From Scatophagus argus (taxonomy: Eukaryota > Chordata > Actinopteri > Scatophagidae): DNA of 64,000 bases. Both the position numbers and the translations under genes were made by a program. Shown in pieces: positions 1 through 13,400 of the stretch; position 1 is the stretch's first letter, and each line of letters begins with the position of its first letter. Under the pieces are notes generated by a model, which ran no database searches, was not told where the DNA came from, and worked only from the letters and a program-made list of their open reading frames with translations. The DNA is taken from NCBI RefSeq assembly GCF_020382885.2, contig NC_058506.1:5456001-5520000 (forward strand), read 5' to 3'.

Positions 1-1263
1 CTGTAATTGTATGGGCAAATGCTTGTATCATGTGAATCTACTGTGAAAAGGTGCTGCACTCACGGTATAGGAATGAGAAAACAAAGCCTTCTTTAAACAT
101 ACTTGGATCAGTATCCAAGTGTTTTTCTCTATTGACTCTTTCATGACAGTGTCATCACACTAAAAGCTGTTTATAAGAACTGTTCTCAACAGAATGTAAC
201 TTGTTTTTTTTATCAAGTATGAAAGATGCAGTGCAGTTAATTTCTACAGAATCACAGTGATATAAAATTTGTGTTGTCACATTTTCTAAATTTAATGGAC
301 CAGTTCTTTTTCTATTGTTTTGTGTGTTAACGCTCCAACTCCTTGCGTTTGACCTCTAGTCTAATGGAAACATAGACAGCATGGAATGGAAGAAACACAT
401 GATAAATAAGTATTATCTATACTGTACTAAATTTTATTGCAAACGTTCTTGTTGATCTGTAACAATAACTTTTCATTAGATTCTTGGGGGTATTTTGCTG
501 ACTGAGTAGTACCCTTACAAAGAACTTGTCAATACATTATATGAATCTCTCCATGCCATGTTTTGACAGGCTGTAGAGAAATCATTTAGTGGAAGCCATG
601 CCTCAGGTCTTGTGACGTGCCTTTTAGTGACTAACAATGTAAAAGAGAGGTGAGTGTGAAGGAGAGATTCCCTTTGCGGCACGTGACAGAGTGCCTTTGA
701 TCCTGTTATTGGGTCATGGCCTTGGCTGCACTAGCACAGTTCTGCTCTGGGCATAAGTAGGTTTACTCTAAAATTAGATACTGATACCTGACTTTTAACC
801 TTTAACCAATGTCAGCCTGTCCCCCACCTGGATCCAAATTAGAGAAATTGTACAGTTTATAAAAATCAATTCATAAGAGAAATTAGTTAAGAAAAGTAGG
901 CTCCTGTGAGACATTCAAGTCATCACATCCCTCCTAATTAGAAAGGACAGACCTCCTGCTAATGTGTCATGCTAATGTTGTCATGTTGCAGGCTAGAGGG
1001 ATTCTCCCTGGATTATTCATTGATTGTTAGTTGGACCACTGGGAAGGAGGCTTTCTGCTAATCCCTCACCCACAGTGGGGGTGTAATATTAAGCGTTCCT
1101 GTATAGTACAACACCCATACATTTCCTTTCTTCTCAGAAGTTGATGATATTTTTAAAATACAAACAACAGCCTTTTTAGGATAATACTTTGGATCTTGAA
1201 GTTTCTGGATTATCTCTGTAGGTGTAAAGTGACTGACTGAATACTTTTCCCTGTCCCTGTCAG
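1..1263 (+). other. tspoap1: tspoap1 intron, 5' part of window
   Basis: Non-coding sequence upstream of the first recognisable tspoap1 exon, ending in a good pyrimidine tract and CAG acceptor at 1261-1263. I see no convincing exon, RNA gene or mobile element in it. The gene's first exons must lie upstream of the window. Confidence 0.6.
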
Positions 1264-1431
1264 GTTGTTGGAGAGACCCCGTGTGTGATATTAGATGAAG
1301 CTCCATCCAGGTGTGAGAAGACTCCCGAAGAGGAGGAGGAGTCGGGGGTGCGAGTGACGCCCCAACCGGGCCTTAGCCCGACCCCGGTCCATCAGGAGGA
1401 GCACACAGAGGAGCAGCATTTAAAGTTTCTG
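1264..1431 (+). CDS. tspoap1: tspoap1 exon w1 (first seen in window)
   Basis: 56 codons, phase 0 at both ends, between a CAG acceptor and a GTAAGA donor. It encodes an acidic, proline-containing linker ahead of the coiled coil. It has no recognisable fold, so its assignment rests on splice sites and phase match with exon w2. Confidence 0.75.
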
Positions 1432-4400
1432 GTAAGAGCATCTAACAGTCCTCTGAGCACACACCTCTGAGCAGCAATAATTGTACCTGATTGCAGGTAT
1501 GAAACTTTGCATTTTCGTGTGAAACTGAAAATTGAATTCAGTGCTGTGACTTCAGCTGACGGCCACTGAGAGAAAGACTACGGTCAGATTTGTTATGTAA
1601 TGTGGGGATTATTTAGATCGTGTCATTGGAAACAGAACAGTAGCACATTGCCCCTGCTGATTGTACAAGTGGGTCTCATGGCTTAAATAGACTGTATTTC
1701 TTCACAGCTCTGTGTTGACTTTCTTTGTCAGGAAGGAAAATGGAGATTCCAGATGTTAATTCATGTTGTTTTGTTTGTTGTGTTCATTGTTTAGAGCACT
1801 TATATTGTACACCACATTGTACCAAAAGTAAAAAAAAAAGACATTTAGAATATACAGAGAAGTGATGATAGCAATAGTACGAATAACAGGCTGCATGTTT
1901 CCTGACCATTCATTGAGTGCAGATGCATGAGTAGCATTTTGGCAACCTGGCAGTGCAGTTTTCTGATGGTGACAAGATAAGAATTGTTTTTATGTGTAAA
2001 CTGAAATGCTTCCATTAAATTCTGTTCTCCTGAATGTATTTTTGTACTTATTCAAATGCATAAAATCTTTACATGCTGCTTTCACATTTGCTGAGGTAAA
2101 TTAAGATTCACCATTCTGAAGGGAATCAGTAATATAAGATTGTTGGTGTTACACTATCTAGCATTACATTAGAATCTGAAGAGTTCACAGTTTGGCTTCT
2201 CAAGGAAGTTGCTGGTTTTATTTTAGTTTCATCTTTTTAGTTTAACAAGGGAGTGGACATGGCAAAAATGTCTTCAATGCAGCTTGAAGGTTTTTTCTTT
2301 ACTTTGCTGACAGGAAGTTAAACTGTCTACCTCTCATCGAGCATGACTAAGTCATGGGAAACAATCTCAGAGCGTGGAATATCTTGGATGAGTTAATGGA
2401 CTTACAGATGTAGGACAAAGCCATCAGCTGAGCAAACACTGAGCTCTGACAGCCCAGATAGAACATAGGGGATATTTTAAGCTACGCTCGCAGTATCCAC
2501 CAGTCAGTCAGTCCACCACTTTGATCCAGACCAAAATATCTCAACAGCAAAGACCGGGATTGCCTTAATGCAGCCATTCATTGATCCCAGAGGATGAATT
2601 GTACTAACTTTAATTATCCCTTTTTATTTCATCAGGTCAAAATTTTAAATCTGTCCAATATGCCAATATTTGTATGCCAATATTTTGGCATACAAACTAA
2701 TGACAGTCCCGCTCTTAACCTGTAATTAGCAAATGTTAGCATGCTAACACAATAAACTAACATCGTCAGCATGGTAAGCATTTATATATGGTAAACATCA
2801 ACAAGGCTAACAAGGCTAGAATAGATGACTATAATAAACTGCAATTTAAAAAAACAAAAAGATCGGTGTAGGAAAGGCCAGGGAAGGACAAAGTCACTGG
2901 TGTAAGAGGAGACGTGTGACAATGTGATCCACTCAAAAATTTGAGAAACTTAAATGAACTCTGAGTTTAGTGAGATGCGCCTTTGTTGATTGTGAAACAG
3001 CTGACAGTACATTTAATTTCCAATCAACAGTCACAGTTTTGCAGAGCATTGATGCACATTATTTAGGCCTTTAAAACTGTGACTGACACACAATCAAGTG
3101 AATCACACCACAGATTGCAGTTTAATTATCATTATACTCTTGCTGGGTTAGCACTGGTGAGAGTCTCCCAGTCAGCTGTTGGTGGTCTGCAATTAGCCTG
3201 TCTATTCTGTAGCCTCCCCCACACAGTCACAGCGGTAATACTTGATTCAGGTCCTGTGGCCATGCTGAAATAAGCTGATTTTTCCTATGCTGGTCCTGCA
3301 TGTAAGCTGCATTTAGAATAATTAAAGGATGCTAAGCTTTGTAATACCTCATTGCTGTCATGACAGAGGTCAATATGGAAACTAAAGCCACTGTTCTCCG
3401 CATTGCAAATTGTAAAAGCAAATCATTTGTCATTATATCACAGATTATCTTGCATGGTTTTGCTCTTATACAGTATATCCTGCTTCTTTGTTTGAGTCAT
3501 TGTTCTGTTTAACTGTGTACTATGTGGAGTTCAAGAGCCATATTAGATTTCAAATTAGGAATTTAGTGTAACTTTCTTTTCTTTGTCATTATTGTTGGTT
3601 CAGGAAAGTGAGCTGAGCAAGAAGAGAAAAGAATGTGAAAACCTTGAGCATGAAGTAACGAAGCGACAGAAGAGATGTCTGGATTTGGTAAGCAATCCTT
3701 TCTTCTCACATACCCTGTGGTGGTGCTCCAGCCTGGTATAAGCATTACAATAGTGAGCTTACTGTAACAGTGACTTGAAAGACATTGATTTCCTCATCTT
3801 TATCTGAACATTGTCTTGTGGTTTGGTAACAGGAGAGCCAGCTTGAGGATGAGCGGGGCAAAAATGAGCAACTAAAGGAGGAGGCAGATCTCCTCAGGAG
3901 GAAGGCACAGCTGCTCGACCAGGTCAGTGTCTCCCTGTCCTGTCGAGCATCTTCGCTTTTTTTTCTGTTTTAAAAGTCTCACTTCTGTAGTTTTGGCAAT
4001 CATAGCTGTCAGATGGGATAATATTTTACTCACCAACTTAATGTTGCCATCTGGTAATGTGACAACATTGCCAAAGAGCCCAGTACATCAAGCAAAACAA
4101 GTGATCTTCAGTTTCATGCAGTTATGAAGTAAAATCTCAAAATAACTAAAAGGAATGATGACCACAACTATGAAAGTGGTTGCAAAAAAAAAAAAAAACA
4201 ATGTAATAGTCCTATAAAATGACCCGTTCAGTTACCCTGCTGCTGTTTGTCAGACTCGGGCTGAGAATGAGGAGCTGAGGGAAGATCTCTCTGAAGTGAC
4301 CGCTCAACACAATTCCGTTCTCGAGGAGAACCAGAGACTCCGTGCCAAACTGGAGAACCTAGAGCAGGTCCTAAAGGTACTGCTGGCCTCACATATTCTG

Positions 4401-7400
4401 TGTATTATTTTCATTTTCACTTGCTACTTAAATAAATGTCCTTCTTTCTGAACAGCATATGCGAGAGGTCGCTGAGCGAAGGCAGCAGCTGGAATTGGAA
4501 CATGAGCAGGCACTGGCAATCCTTAAGTTCAAACAGGATGAAATCAAACGGTTACAGCGGGTAATAACCACAGTCTCTTATGCTGTATTTTTCTTGCTGA
4601 AGTCAAACCTTCATGCCACCAAGAAAGTTTTTAGCCTAATTCTTGGAAATAAGAGGCTTTGTCCAGCAGGAGGCAACCTTTGGGCACCTATAAAGTATTG
4701 AGTTTTGTCAGCGGATCTCGATGCACTACGAATTAGATTTTAATGAGCAACAGCAACCAACTTTACACTGACTTTAATGTTTTTCAATCTTCAGGCTCAA
4801 TTATTTGCCAAGAGGGAGCATGAGGGAGTGGTTCAGATGCTGGAGGTGAGTGTGTGTTACACCACTGTGACTATTCAGCAAAGAGGAAAATAAAATAAAT
4901 GATTTTTATCCCATGTAGTGCTTTTATTGCCACACAGTAAAGCCCTGAGTTGCTTTCAGGAACGTAGGACGATTTGCCAAAACACAAATCAAAGGTTTTT
5001 GTGTTACGCTCGCACAAGAAATTGGAACTTAATTCATTCAGCCCCAACTTGAGAGAGGGGAGGAGTGTTGTTCAGACTTCCTCAGTATTTCTCTCTTACA
5101 GTAGCAAATTTCCTGTCTGACCAAATAAAATCTAATTCATTATTGATAGTGTTTCTTATCTCCCTAACCCCAAACAAAAAAGATTATAAATATTTAATTA
5201 CCTCCCTGTTCTTGGGAGACAAAAGACATCCCGTTGCTACTGAAGCAGCAGGGATACACAGTACAATGGGCTGTTTATTCTTATATAACACCAAGCAGAG
5301 AAGCTGGTGCAGAAACTCTTTGAACTCGTATTTTTGTAGCACTTCATGGGCCTGGAGAACCGTTTGAACAGATGGCTTCTCCGCTGCCGCGTGACGTTTG
5401 TTCTTTGTCTCAGTGTGAGTGTAACGCAGTTTGAATTCAAAATGAATCCAGACAGTCGATGACAGTTGAAGTCCCCATAGTTTTAAAAGATGAAAGCACA
5501 TCAAAAAGGACTTCAGAGCCTGCAACAGAATTTCATCATTCACAGTTGATGACTGTATATGTGTGCTGCATGTGCTCAGTTTTTCACACTGTGCAGTTTA
5601 TAACGAGTTTGTTCCTAAATGAAGTGTGTATTTTATTTTAGGAGTTGACTCAGCTTGTGTTGCGGAGGGAGCTGGTAGAGTATAGTTGTTGCTGTTTTTT
5701 TAATAGCAAATGCTTGTTTCCTTCCTCTTGCTCTGTTTCTCTTACTTTCTCTCTCTATTTAAACCCAAGGGAGAGAAAGTGTGTTTGACTCCCAAAAACC
5801 TGAGCTTTGCTGCCAAGTCAACCCGCTGTCTTTTTCAATCCATTGAAAACACTATTGAGAGATTAAACATATTATGTATGTTAGTTCAAAAGGCAGGTGT
5901 TGGCTGCTGAGGGCATTCTAGTGACTGCTGTGTTTCTGCTTTATTAATATGTTTTGTCTTTGCCAGATTCGTTGTTTCACAAGCATGTGTTTACTTTGAT
6001 ATACCTTTTTCCCCCCTTTGTGTTTTCTTTTTGCTAACCAGAGTACACTGGACTGCATGCAGGTACTGCTTTGACCTCCTGGGACAAATTATTTATATTT
6101 CAGTCAGAAACCCTTATTTAGCCTCTGTAGATAGAACCACCAAGCCCCAATTACTTTGATGTAAAGTTGACATAACTTAACCAGGTCTTCACATCATCTG
6201 TGTTTTGTACATGTTCTTAAACTGAAAGCGACAGCCTTGCAGTAATTACTGTTAAACAGTCAAGCCCGATGCTTCTTGGGGCCACAGAAGCCCATTTGAT
6301 GCTGATGCAGTTTTTTTTACGTGACCAAAGTGTGTGTAAAATTGGTCACTCACGAGTGTGTGTGGCACTGCCGCACTGAACACGCTTATCAATCTGACTT
6401 TTTATTTGATTTTATTTTACTGAGATAGAATCTTCCTTTGTGTATACTTCACACGTCACTGAGTCGGATTGCTGTTCGTAAATGATTATTCATTTCTGTT
6501 AAGTGTAGCTACATAACGAATGACTTCAGATTAGGCTTTCAGCAGGTGAGAGCTAACAGGAAATGTTGTTCAGACAATTGCGTGCAGAGGGTTTTCAGAT
6601 CGGCCTACCAGGAAACTCCCACCACAAAGTTAAATCAGCCATCAGAAACTCAGTGAGGCTGAGAAAAACCTCTGCAGTGTTCTGCCATATAATCCTGCTG
6701 TCTAGTGGCTTTGTTAAAGTGAATGCAGTGTAAGACAGAAACATCTAACTTCTCATAATCTGTGCTATACATCCAGCTGGTTTTTATTCCTGTTTCCCAT
6801 CTTATAAGAAAACTACTTGCCTATAATTCCCCTTTCTGTCCGCTGAACATCTAATTTCTTGTCATTTGTGTTCATTTCACTGACAGTTTATATTGTCTGT
6901 CTAGCAGAAACCTTCAACTACTGTGTATTTATTGTATGTGTGCTGTGATGTGTTTTTTCTACTGACTATCCATCAAAGTAATCAGAAATGTGTAAGATTA
7001 GATGTGCTACTGAATTTGTCAAATGATTAAAACAAGAGTTTCTCATTGTTCATAGCCATGTAAGTGTAAAAGGTTTCTGCGTGACACTGACATGTCGTTT
7101 ACCTACGAGGCACGCGCAATGACAAGCACAGTGCTGTGCAACTTTGGCTCCAAATGCAGCCGCTTCTTTGGTTCATATATGTGCAACAACTCTACTAATT
7201 GATATGTTCACAGTCAGTCACTTTACTAGTCTCATTGCTCTGAAACATTTTAGCCAATCAAAGTGATGCATAATAGCAACAGCTCAACAAGTGAAGAATC
7301 AGCTTCTCTAGGAGATCATGTTGCTGCCTGGGCGGTGCAGAGCAGCACCATGTGCACACATGGGCAAAACAGACTTCAATGTCAGGAAGTCAGAGCACTG

Positions 7401-10400
7401 CCTGTGCTGGTCGTTGAGCTGCCATGAAAATAGGGCCTATGGGCTTAGATCCTTCCTGACTGATGTGTTAAAGTACAAATCCACCTTAAAACACACACCC
7501 CAGTGTTCAAACACTGCTTTGCCAACCTGTTAAGCAAAGCTTATGTCAGTTGCTTGTATCATGACAAAGTGATGATATCCAACATAATAGCCTTGGAAAG
7601 GTGGAGTCTCCCATTTAAAGTCACTGGAAAACACTAATGTTTTTTAGTGACTTTAAATGGACTTTAGGGTTTTTTGCTAGTGTATTTACGCTTTGTGTTT
7701 GCTACACTATGTGTCTAGTCAAAGGTACGGGATCTGGAGGAGAAATGTCGCAGCCAGAGTGAACAGTTTGGCTTGCTGTCACAAGAATTGGAGAAGTTTC
7801 GACTGCAGGCCTCGAAGGTGGACCTGGCCGGCTCTAGCCTCCTTAACAATCCCAGCCTCTCTGTTCTGACCAATGGGGTGGGCCTGACTACTGAACGAGG
7901 TGAGCCAAACCACTATGATATGCACTCATAGCCAGAGGTACAACCTGTATGCCCAAGAGAATGATAACTGTTGCTGGCATTACTCAAAATAGATTAGCAA
8001 TAGCAATTAACTGCACATTATAGGTTTCATGATGCTTCGTCTGGTTATACTTAGTACTTTAAAATGTTTTTAACACCCAGGTGAAACAACTGACTGAAAA
8101 ATTAAATAAATGCTTACCTGCATATCACTGGATCTCCTTTTTCAAGATGAAATAATTGGACAATTATGGTATTTGTTAGTGCTCTTGGCTGGTTTCAGTT
8201 TCAAATGATATCACCAAAATAGGAATTGAGCCCTGGCACAAAGCATTGGCTCGCAAAATGTAGACCAACAGCATCAGTCCACACACAAACTGCCTTCAGA
8301 AGCATCCAAATCCATTTTTAAACTGTCCCACCAGGGATATATCCTTTTAGCTTACTTTTAATCAGTAAGGGTACAGCACATGGTCTGTGTAACCCACAAC
8401 TGTTATTCAAGCTCTTTCTCCTACACTGTTAATGTGTTTTAGACTGCACTGGTGGCTCATGGGATATGGTGTCTCTGGGTGAAATAGCCTTCTGGAGTCT
8501 CGAGGGAGGTGACACTCTCTCCTGCCCTGAGGGTAATGATCCGCTCGGTACTCTCTCCGTCACTCATGATGTGTGTTGGGCACTGTCACAAAAGCATGGC
8601 ATGTTCTAACCTCTCATCCCACCCACACTGTCACAGTCCAACCCTGTCCGTATTGCTCACCATCACATGCGGGTTGGTGCTCGTGGGCTGCTGTGAGAAA
8701 TGAACCAGTTAAGCCCCTTAATAACAGCGCTGGTGTGACACACGTTGCCACGAGGTAGTTTGACCTCTGACCTCAGACAGATGGAGACAGGATTTTCCCT
8801 CCACTGTTTAATCAGCCAGGTTCAACCTTGAGCCTCCTGCATGTCAACCAATGACCTCACCCACCTAGCTGCTCATGGATTCAACCAGGTGAACCAGTGA
8901 GAGGGCCGGAGTTGTCTGTTAAAGTCATGGATTATATATGATCCTCTTCCTCTCTCTCTTTCTCTCTCTCCCCCCCTCTCTCTCCTGTCCTGTTAGATGT
9001 GGCTGCCGCTCTGCGAATGGGGGCCACCCCTCACGCAGCAGGGCTGTCCAGGGTGGAGCGCTCGCCTGTCACCAAGCACAGAGAGCTGCCCACCATCAGT
9101 GTCAGCAAGTCAGGTTCTTCTTCCAGCAAGTCGGAGACCACACACCTCACCCCCAAGTCTGACACCCACCTCAGTCCGCACAAATCCAGCCCAACACATG
9201 AGGTACAATCACTGAAGAGTACAGCGCATCACTTTTTTCCTCATTTTCAGAATGAATATGTCATTATTTATTGGGGAAACACACATTAATTAACATTGCT
9301 ATGATGTACAGGCTCATTTCCAAAAACACTGGGGTGCTGTGCTAAACATCAATGAAACTGATATTTTGCCAATCCGATCCAATACTCAGCTGAAAGCACT
9401 GCTGGGCTTGAGAATGTATCATACTCTACCAAAAGGCTACAGGTTAATGCTGTATTTAAAAGAAACGAACCAAACACACAAAAAACAGATAAAGAAGAAA
9501 GAAGATTTTCAGTTTTTCATTTAATTTTATGTTTTTTGTTTTTCTTAACTGTGATTTACTTGGAGCAGCTGCTATCAGTGTGAATTACCCATGTTTCACA
9601 GAGTTAATAAAGTGTTATTACACAGCACTGATTGTGATTGTTATGTATAGACAGTACTACTGCTTTTAGTCAGTTTATTGAATTGAATGAATTTATTGGT
9701 TGGTGATTTTCGTTTTGCGTGTCAGGCAAAGCTGGTGCTGGTAATTCAGACCAAAACTCATTAGTGTATGCCATCTCTCTCTCTCTCTGAAAGGATATTT
9801 TTGAAACCTTGGTCAAATGGCTGCAGCAGCTGCCAGCCATTCTTAATTTCTGATAGCGAAAATGGTTTTCTTTTTACCTGCATTTGATAGGTGGGTTAGT
9901 GTTAATAGTTTTCAGCAGTTTCCCACAGGATGAATAAAGTTCAGTTTTATTTTAGCTTGAGACCCTGGTTGTAGGTTTGTAATAGTGTTTGGCTTTTCAC
10001 CCAGGTTATGTGCAGCTCTTCTGCTTTCTTTGTTTCATAGACAGGCAGATTGCTCATCAAGATTACCAAGACGGCTACGCATGATCACATTGATTGTGTG
10101 GATTTAATGGATTAAAAAGCCCTCCTTAACCTCTCTGTCATCTCACGCTAGTACAGACTATAGCTGAATATGCTAGAGCTCCCTCTGCTTAATAAGAGAA
10201 GGTCTTTGGATCTGCTGCCATGATTTAGTTTTTTGTCTTGTGCCAAGTGTTCGAAGAGTGACTGTCTGGTCTCGCATAGCAGACAGTGTGGTGGTCCTTT
10301 CATCTAGTCACTCGTCTGTGCACAGCTCAATAAAGCTCATATTTAGTGAGATAATCCATTCGCCACTGTGGATTATGAAGGTTATACAGTAGTAGTTGTA

Positions 10401-13400
10401 AGTGATTATCCTTAAAAAGGTTTTCCCAGGGATCTATAAATATACAACCTCTCTTATTGTATTCTGTATAACTGCTATGAATTTAAATCAAACTCCAAAT
10501 TGTTGTATTGAGAGGATCCTCTATAAACAACAGTGAGCCACCATATAACCGAGCATGGTACACAGGATTTTCATGTTAGCAATCATGTAGAGTGGTTAAT
10601 AACTGGTTCTGTATTTACAGCAAACTGATTTTTGAGATGCTATCCTGTCTCCAGAAAATAAATAAAAAACGTGTAAAATGGGAAGAAAAATATTAATAGT
10701 CGCACTGAAAAAAAGAATATGCTTGTTTATTCAAGCTATTTCACCACAGTTCTTCTGCTGATGTGAATTTATTGTGTCGAAAGAATAAAATCGTTTTTTA
10801 ATATCTCTTTTTATTAAGATTTGTAGATGGCCCAGGCAATATTCTAGGCATATTGTATTCCTATTGTTCTCAGGTGGATACTGCCAGTGAAGTGGAGGAG
10901 CTGGACATCGATGTAGCCCCAGCACCTTTTACAGTCAACAGAGGAGCAGCAAAGCTTCAGGTTTTCATTGCAAGATACAGGTGAGTATTAAACTAAGGCA
11001 ATAATTAACTCATTGTGTTTACAGTTGCTTAATATGTGATTTGATTGATTTAATTTTCAACAGCTATAATCCGTATGATGGCCCCAATGACAACCCTGAA
11101 GTGGAGCTCCCACTCACTGCTGGGGAATACATCTATGTGTATGGAGACATGGATGATGATGGCTTCTATGAAGGTACATCTGGAGTGTGAGTTGTTTCAT
11201 GTACAGTTTAATAATTCTGTCCTTACATGGTATTCAGTGTTTTGCTTGCTTTTGTTCTCCTTACAGGTGAACTGATGGATGGACGGAGAGGGCTGGTCCC
11301 CTCGAACTTTGTGGAACGTGTATCGGACGACGATGTCATGAGCACTCACCATCCAGGGGCAGGGGACATGTCCCATAACTCTCTGCTTGACAGCAGCCTG
11401 CACAGTGCCAGCCACCAGCATCACCTCCACATGGGCGTCAGCGCCTCAGAAAGGACAGAGGCCTCTGCTGCCTCAGGCCCTGCCTCAGCCCCCTCAGATT
11501 CAGCATCGGCCTTGGCTGTCCCAGCCCCCCTCACTAACGGCCTGGACTTGGATTTGGAGGAGGTGGGAGTGGACGTTGTGCCTTACCCACGTAAGCTTAC
11601 CCTCATCAAGCAGCTTGCCAAGAGCATCATCATCGGCTGGGACCCTCCGTTGGTGCCGGCTGGGTGGGGCAATGTGTGGAGCTACAATGTGTATGTGGAC
11701 CAGGAGCTGCGGCTCAATGTGCCCTTCGGTTCCCAGACCAAAGCGGTGCTGGAGCGGCTAGACATAAACCTCAAGACTTACCGTGTGTCAGTGCAAAGCC
11801 TGACAGAGAAGGGCCTCTCTGACCAGCTGCGCTGCAGCTTGCTGGTCGGTCGGGACGTTTGTGTGGCGCCCACGCAGCTGCGTGTGGAGAGGATCACCGC
11901 CACCTCTGCCAACCTTACCTGGCTGCCCAGCAACAGTAACTATGTGCACATTGTGTCCTTGAATGAGGAGGAGTGTGAGCTGGTGAAGGCTGGCTGCTAC
12001 TCGCTGTGCCTCAATAACCTCATGCCCAGCCTGCAGTACACAGTCAAAGTGGAGGCACGGCCGCACCGCACGCCATGGGAGTTACCTGTGGAGCGCCGTG
12101 AGCACAGAAGCGCTACAGTCACCTTCACCACACTGATGGCAGGTCAGGAGTTAATATTTTATCTAGTATAACATGCTCTCTTAAGGTGCCATGCTAACTA
12201 CGCTGACACATCACACTTACACATACATTCATGAATCAATAAAACTATTTTTTGTCCATTTGAAATTAAGGCAGGGCTTGCTGTATGCTGTCTGGCTTAA
12301 AGGTCCAGTGCGTATGATTTAGAGGGGTCTAGTGGCGTGGTTATAGACTGCAACCAACTGTACAACCCTCACGTCACCTTCCCGGTGGCCGCAAAAAACA
12401 TGAAGGGCTCTAGCTAGAGCCAGTGTTTGGTTTGTCTGTTGTGGTTTGTCTTCTACTGTAGAAACATGGCGGTGGAACATGGTTGATGCCAACAACTCTT
12501 GTAACAACCATATTATGAATGTGATGTCCAATTTCTGCCAATAGATAACCTAAATCCTATGCACTAAAACTGTTTCTTTGATTCAGATAGAGTTTTGTAT
12601 GCATTCTTAACAATCTTTTGAAAGATTTTTGTAAAAAAGTAAAAATTGCACTCTGATACTGCAGCTCTACAAAAACAGCTGATCCCAATAGGCAATGGAA
12701 TCACACAGGTGTGTTCTATCCAGAAAGATCTTCGGTGTGGCAACTTGCAAATACATTACTGTTATAAGATTTGTGATTCCAACATAATTAATTTACAATA
12801 TGGAGCAGCAGTATGAAGTGGAAAATGAACTGCACACGTACCCTGAACCTCTGATGTACTTCCATTACACAATGTAACATAAATTTTTTGATTTTTGCTC
12901 TGGTGTGACTCTGACTGTGTGTGTGTGTGTGTGCGCGTGTCCAAAAGATGTGCAGAATTTTGTGAGGATAATGGGGTGAGCTCTTGCAGTTTTGCAGATT
13001 TGCACATGTGGCATTTCATAGATAGTTTGGCTGCTGGTATGCAGGGATTGTTTTAGCAGTCACATCCATCATTAACATTAAGGGCTGAGGGCTGCTTTTG
13101 TGACTTGCTCTGTTCCTGCTCTGACTTCCCTCTCCTTCACCGAGCAGCCAAAGCACTTTGGCACTGAATGCATTACTTCTAAGGGAAGGAAAATGGGTGA
13201 CTTAATCTGTCATGACAGATGCTATTTTTTTTTAACCACGTCTACTGTTCAACCTACTGAAAGAAGTAGCGTTCTGTTGTCTTGACTAGTTGCTATTTTC
13301 TTGATCTTGAAGTGCACTTTGCACTTTCATTTGATATTTTCCTGTCTGGAGCGTCGGTTTAAAGAATGGGATTGCCATGTGGACGAGGAAGCTTAATGTG

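Larger units (their letters stand above)
4846..7718 (+). other. tspoap1: tspoap1 intron with two candidate microexons and a hairpin
   Basis: A 2.9-kb intron in the coiled coil. It holds two candidate in-frame microexons (5642-5674 and 6042-6062) and a 50-base hairpin just upstream of exon w7 (7611-7660), each listed separately. Confidence 0.6.
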
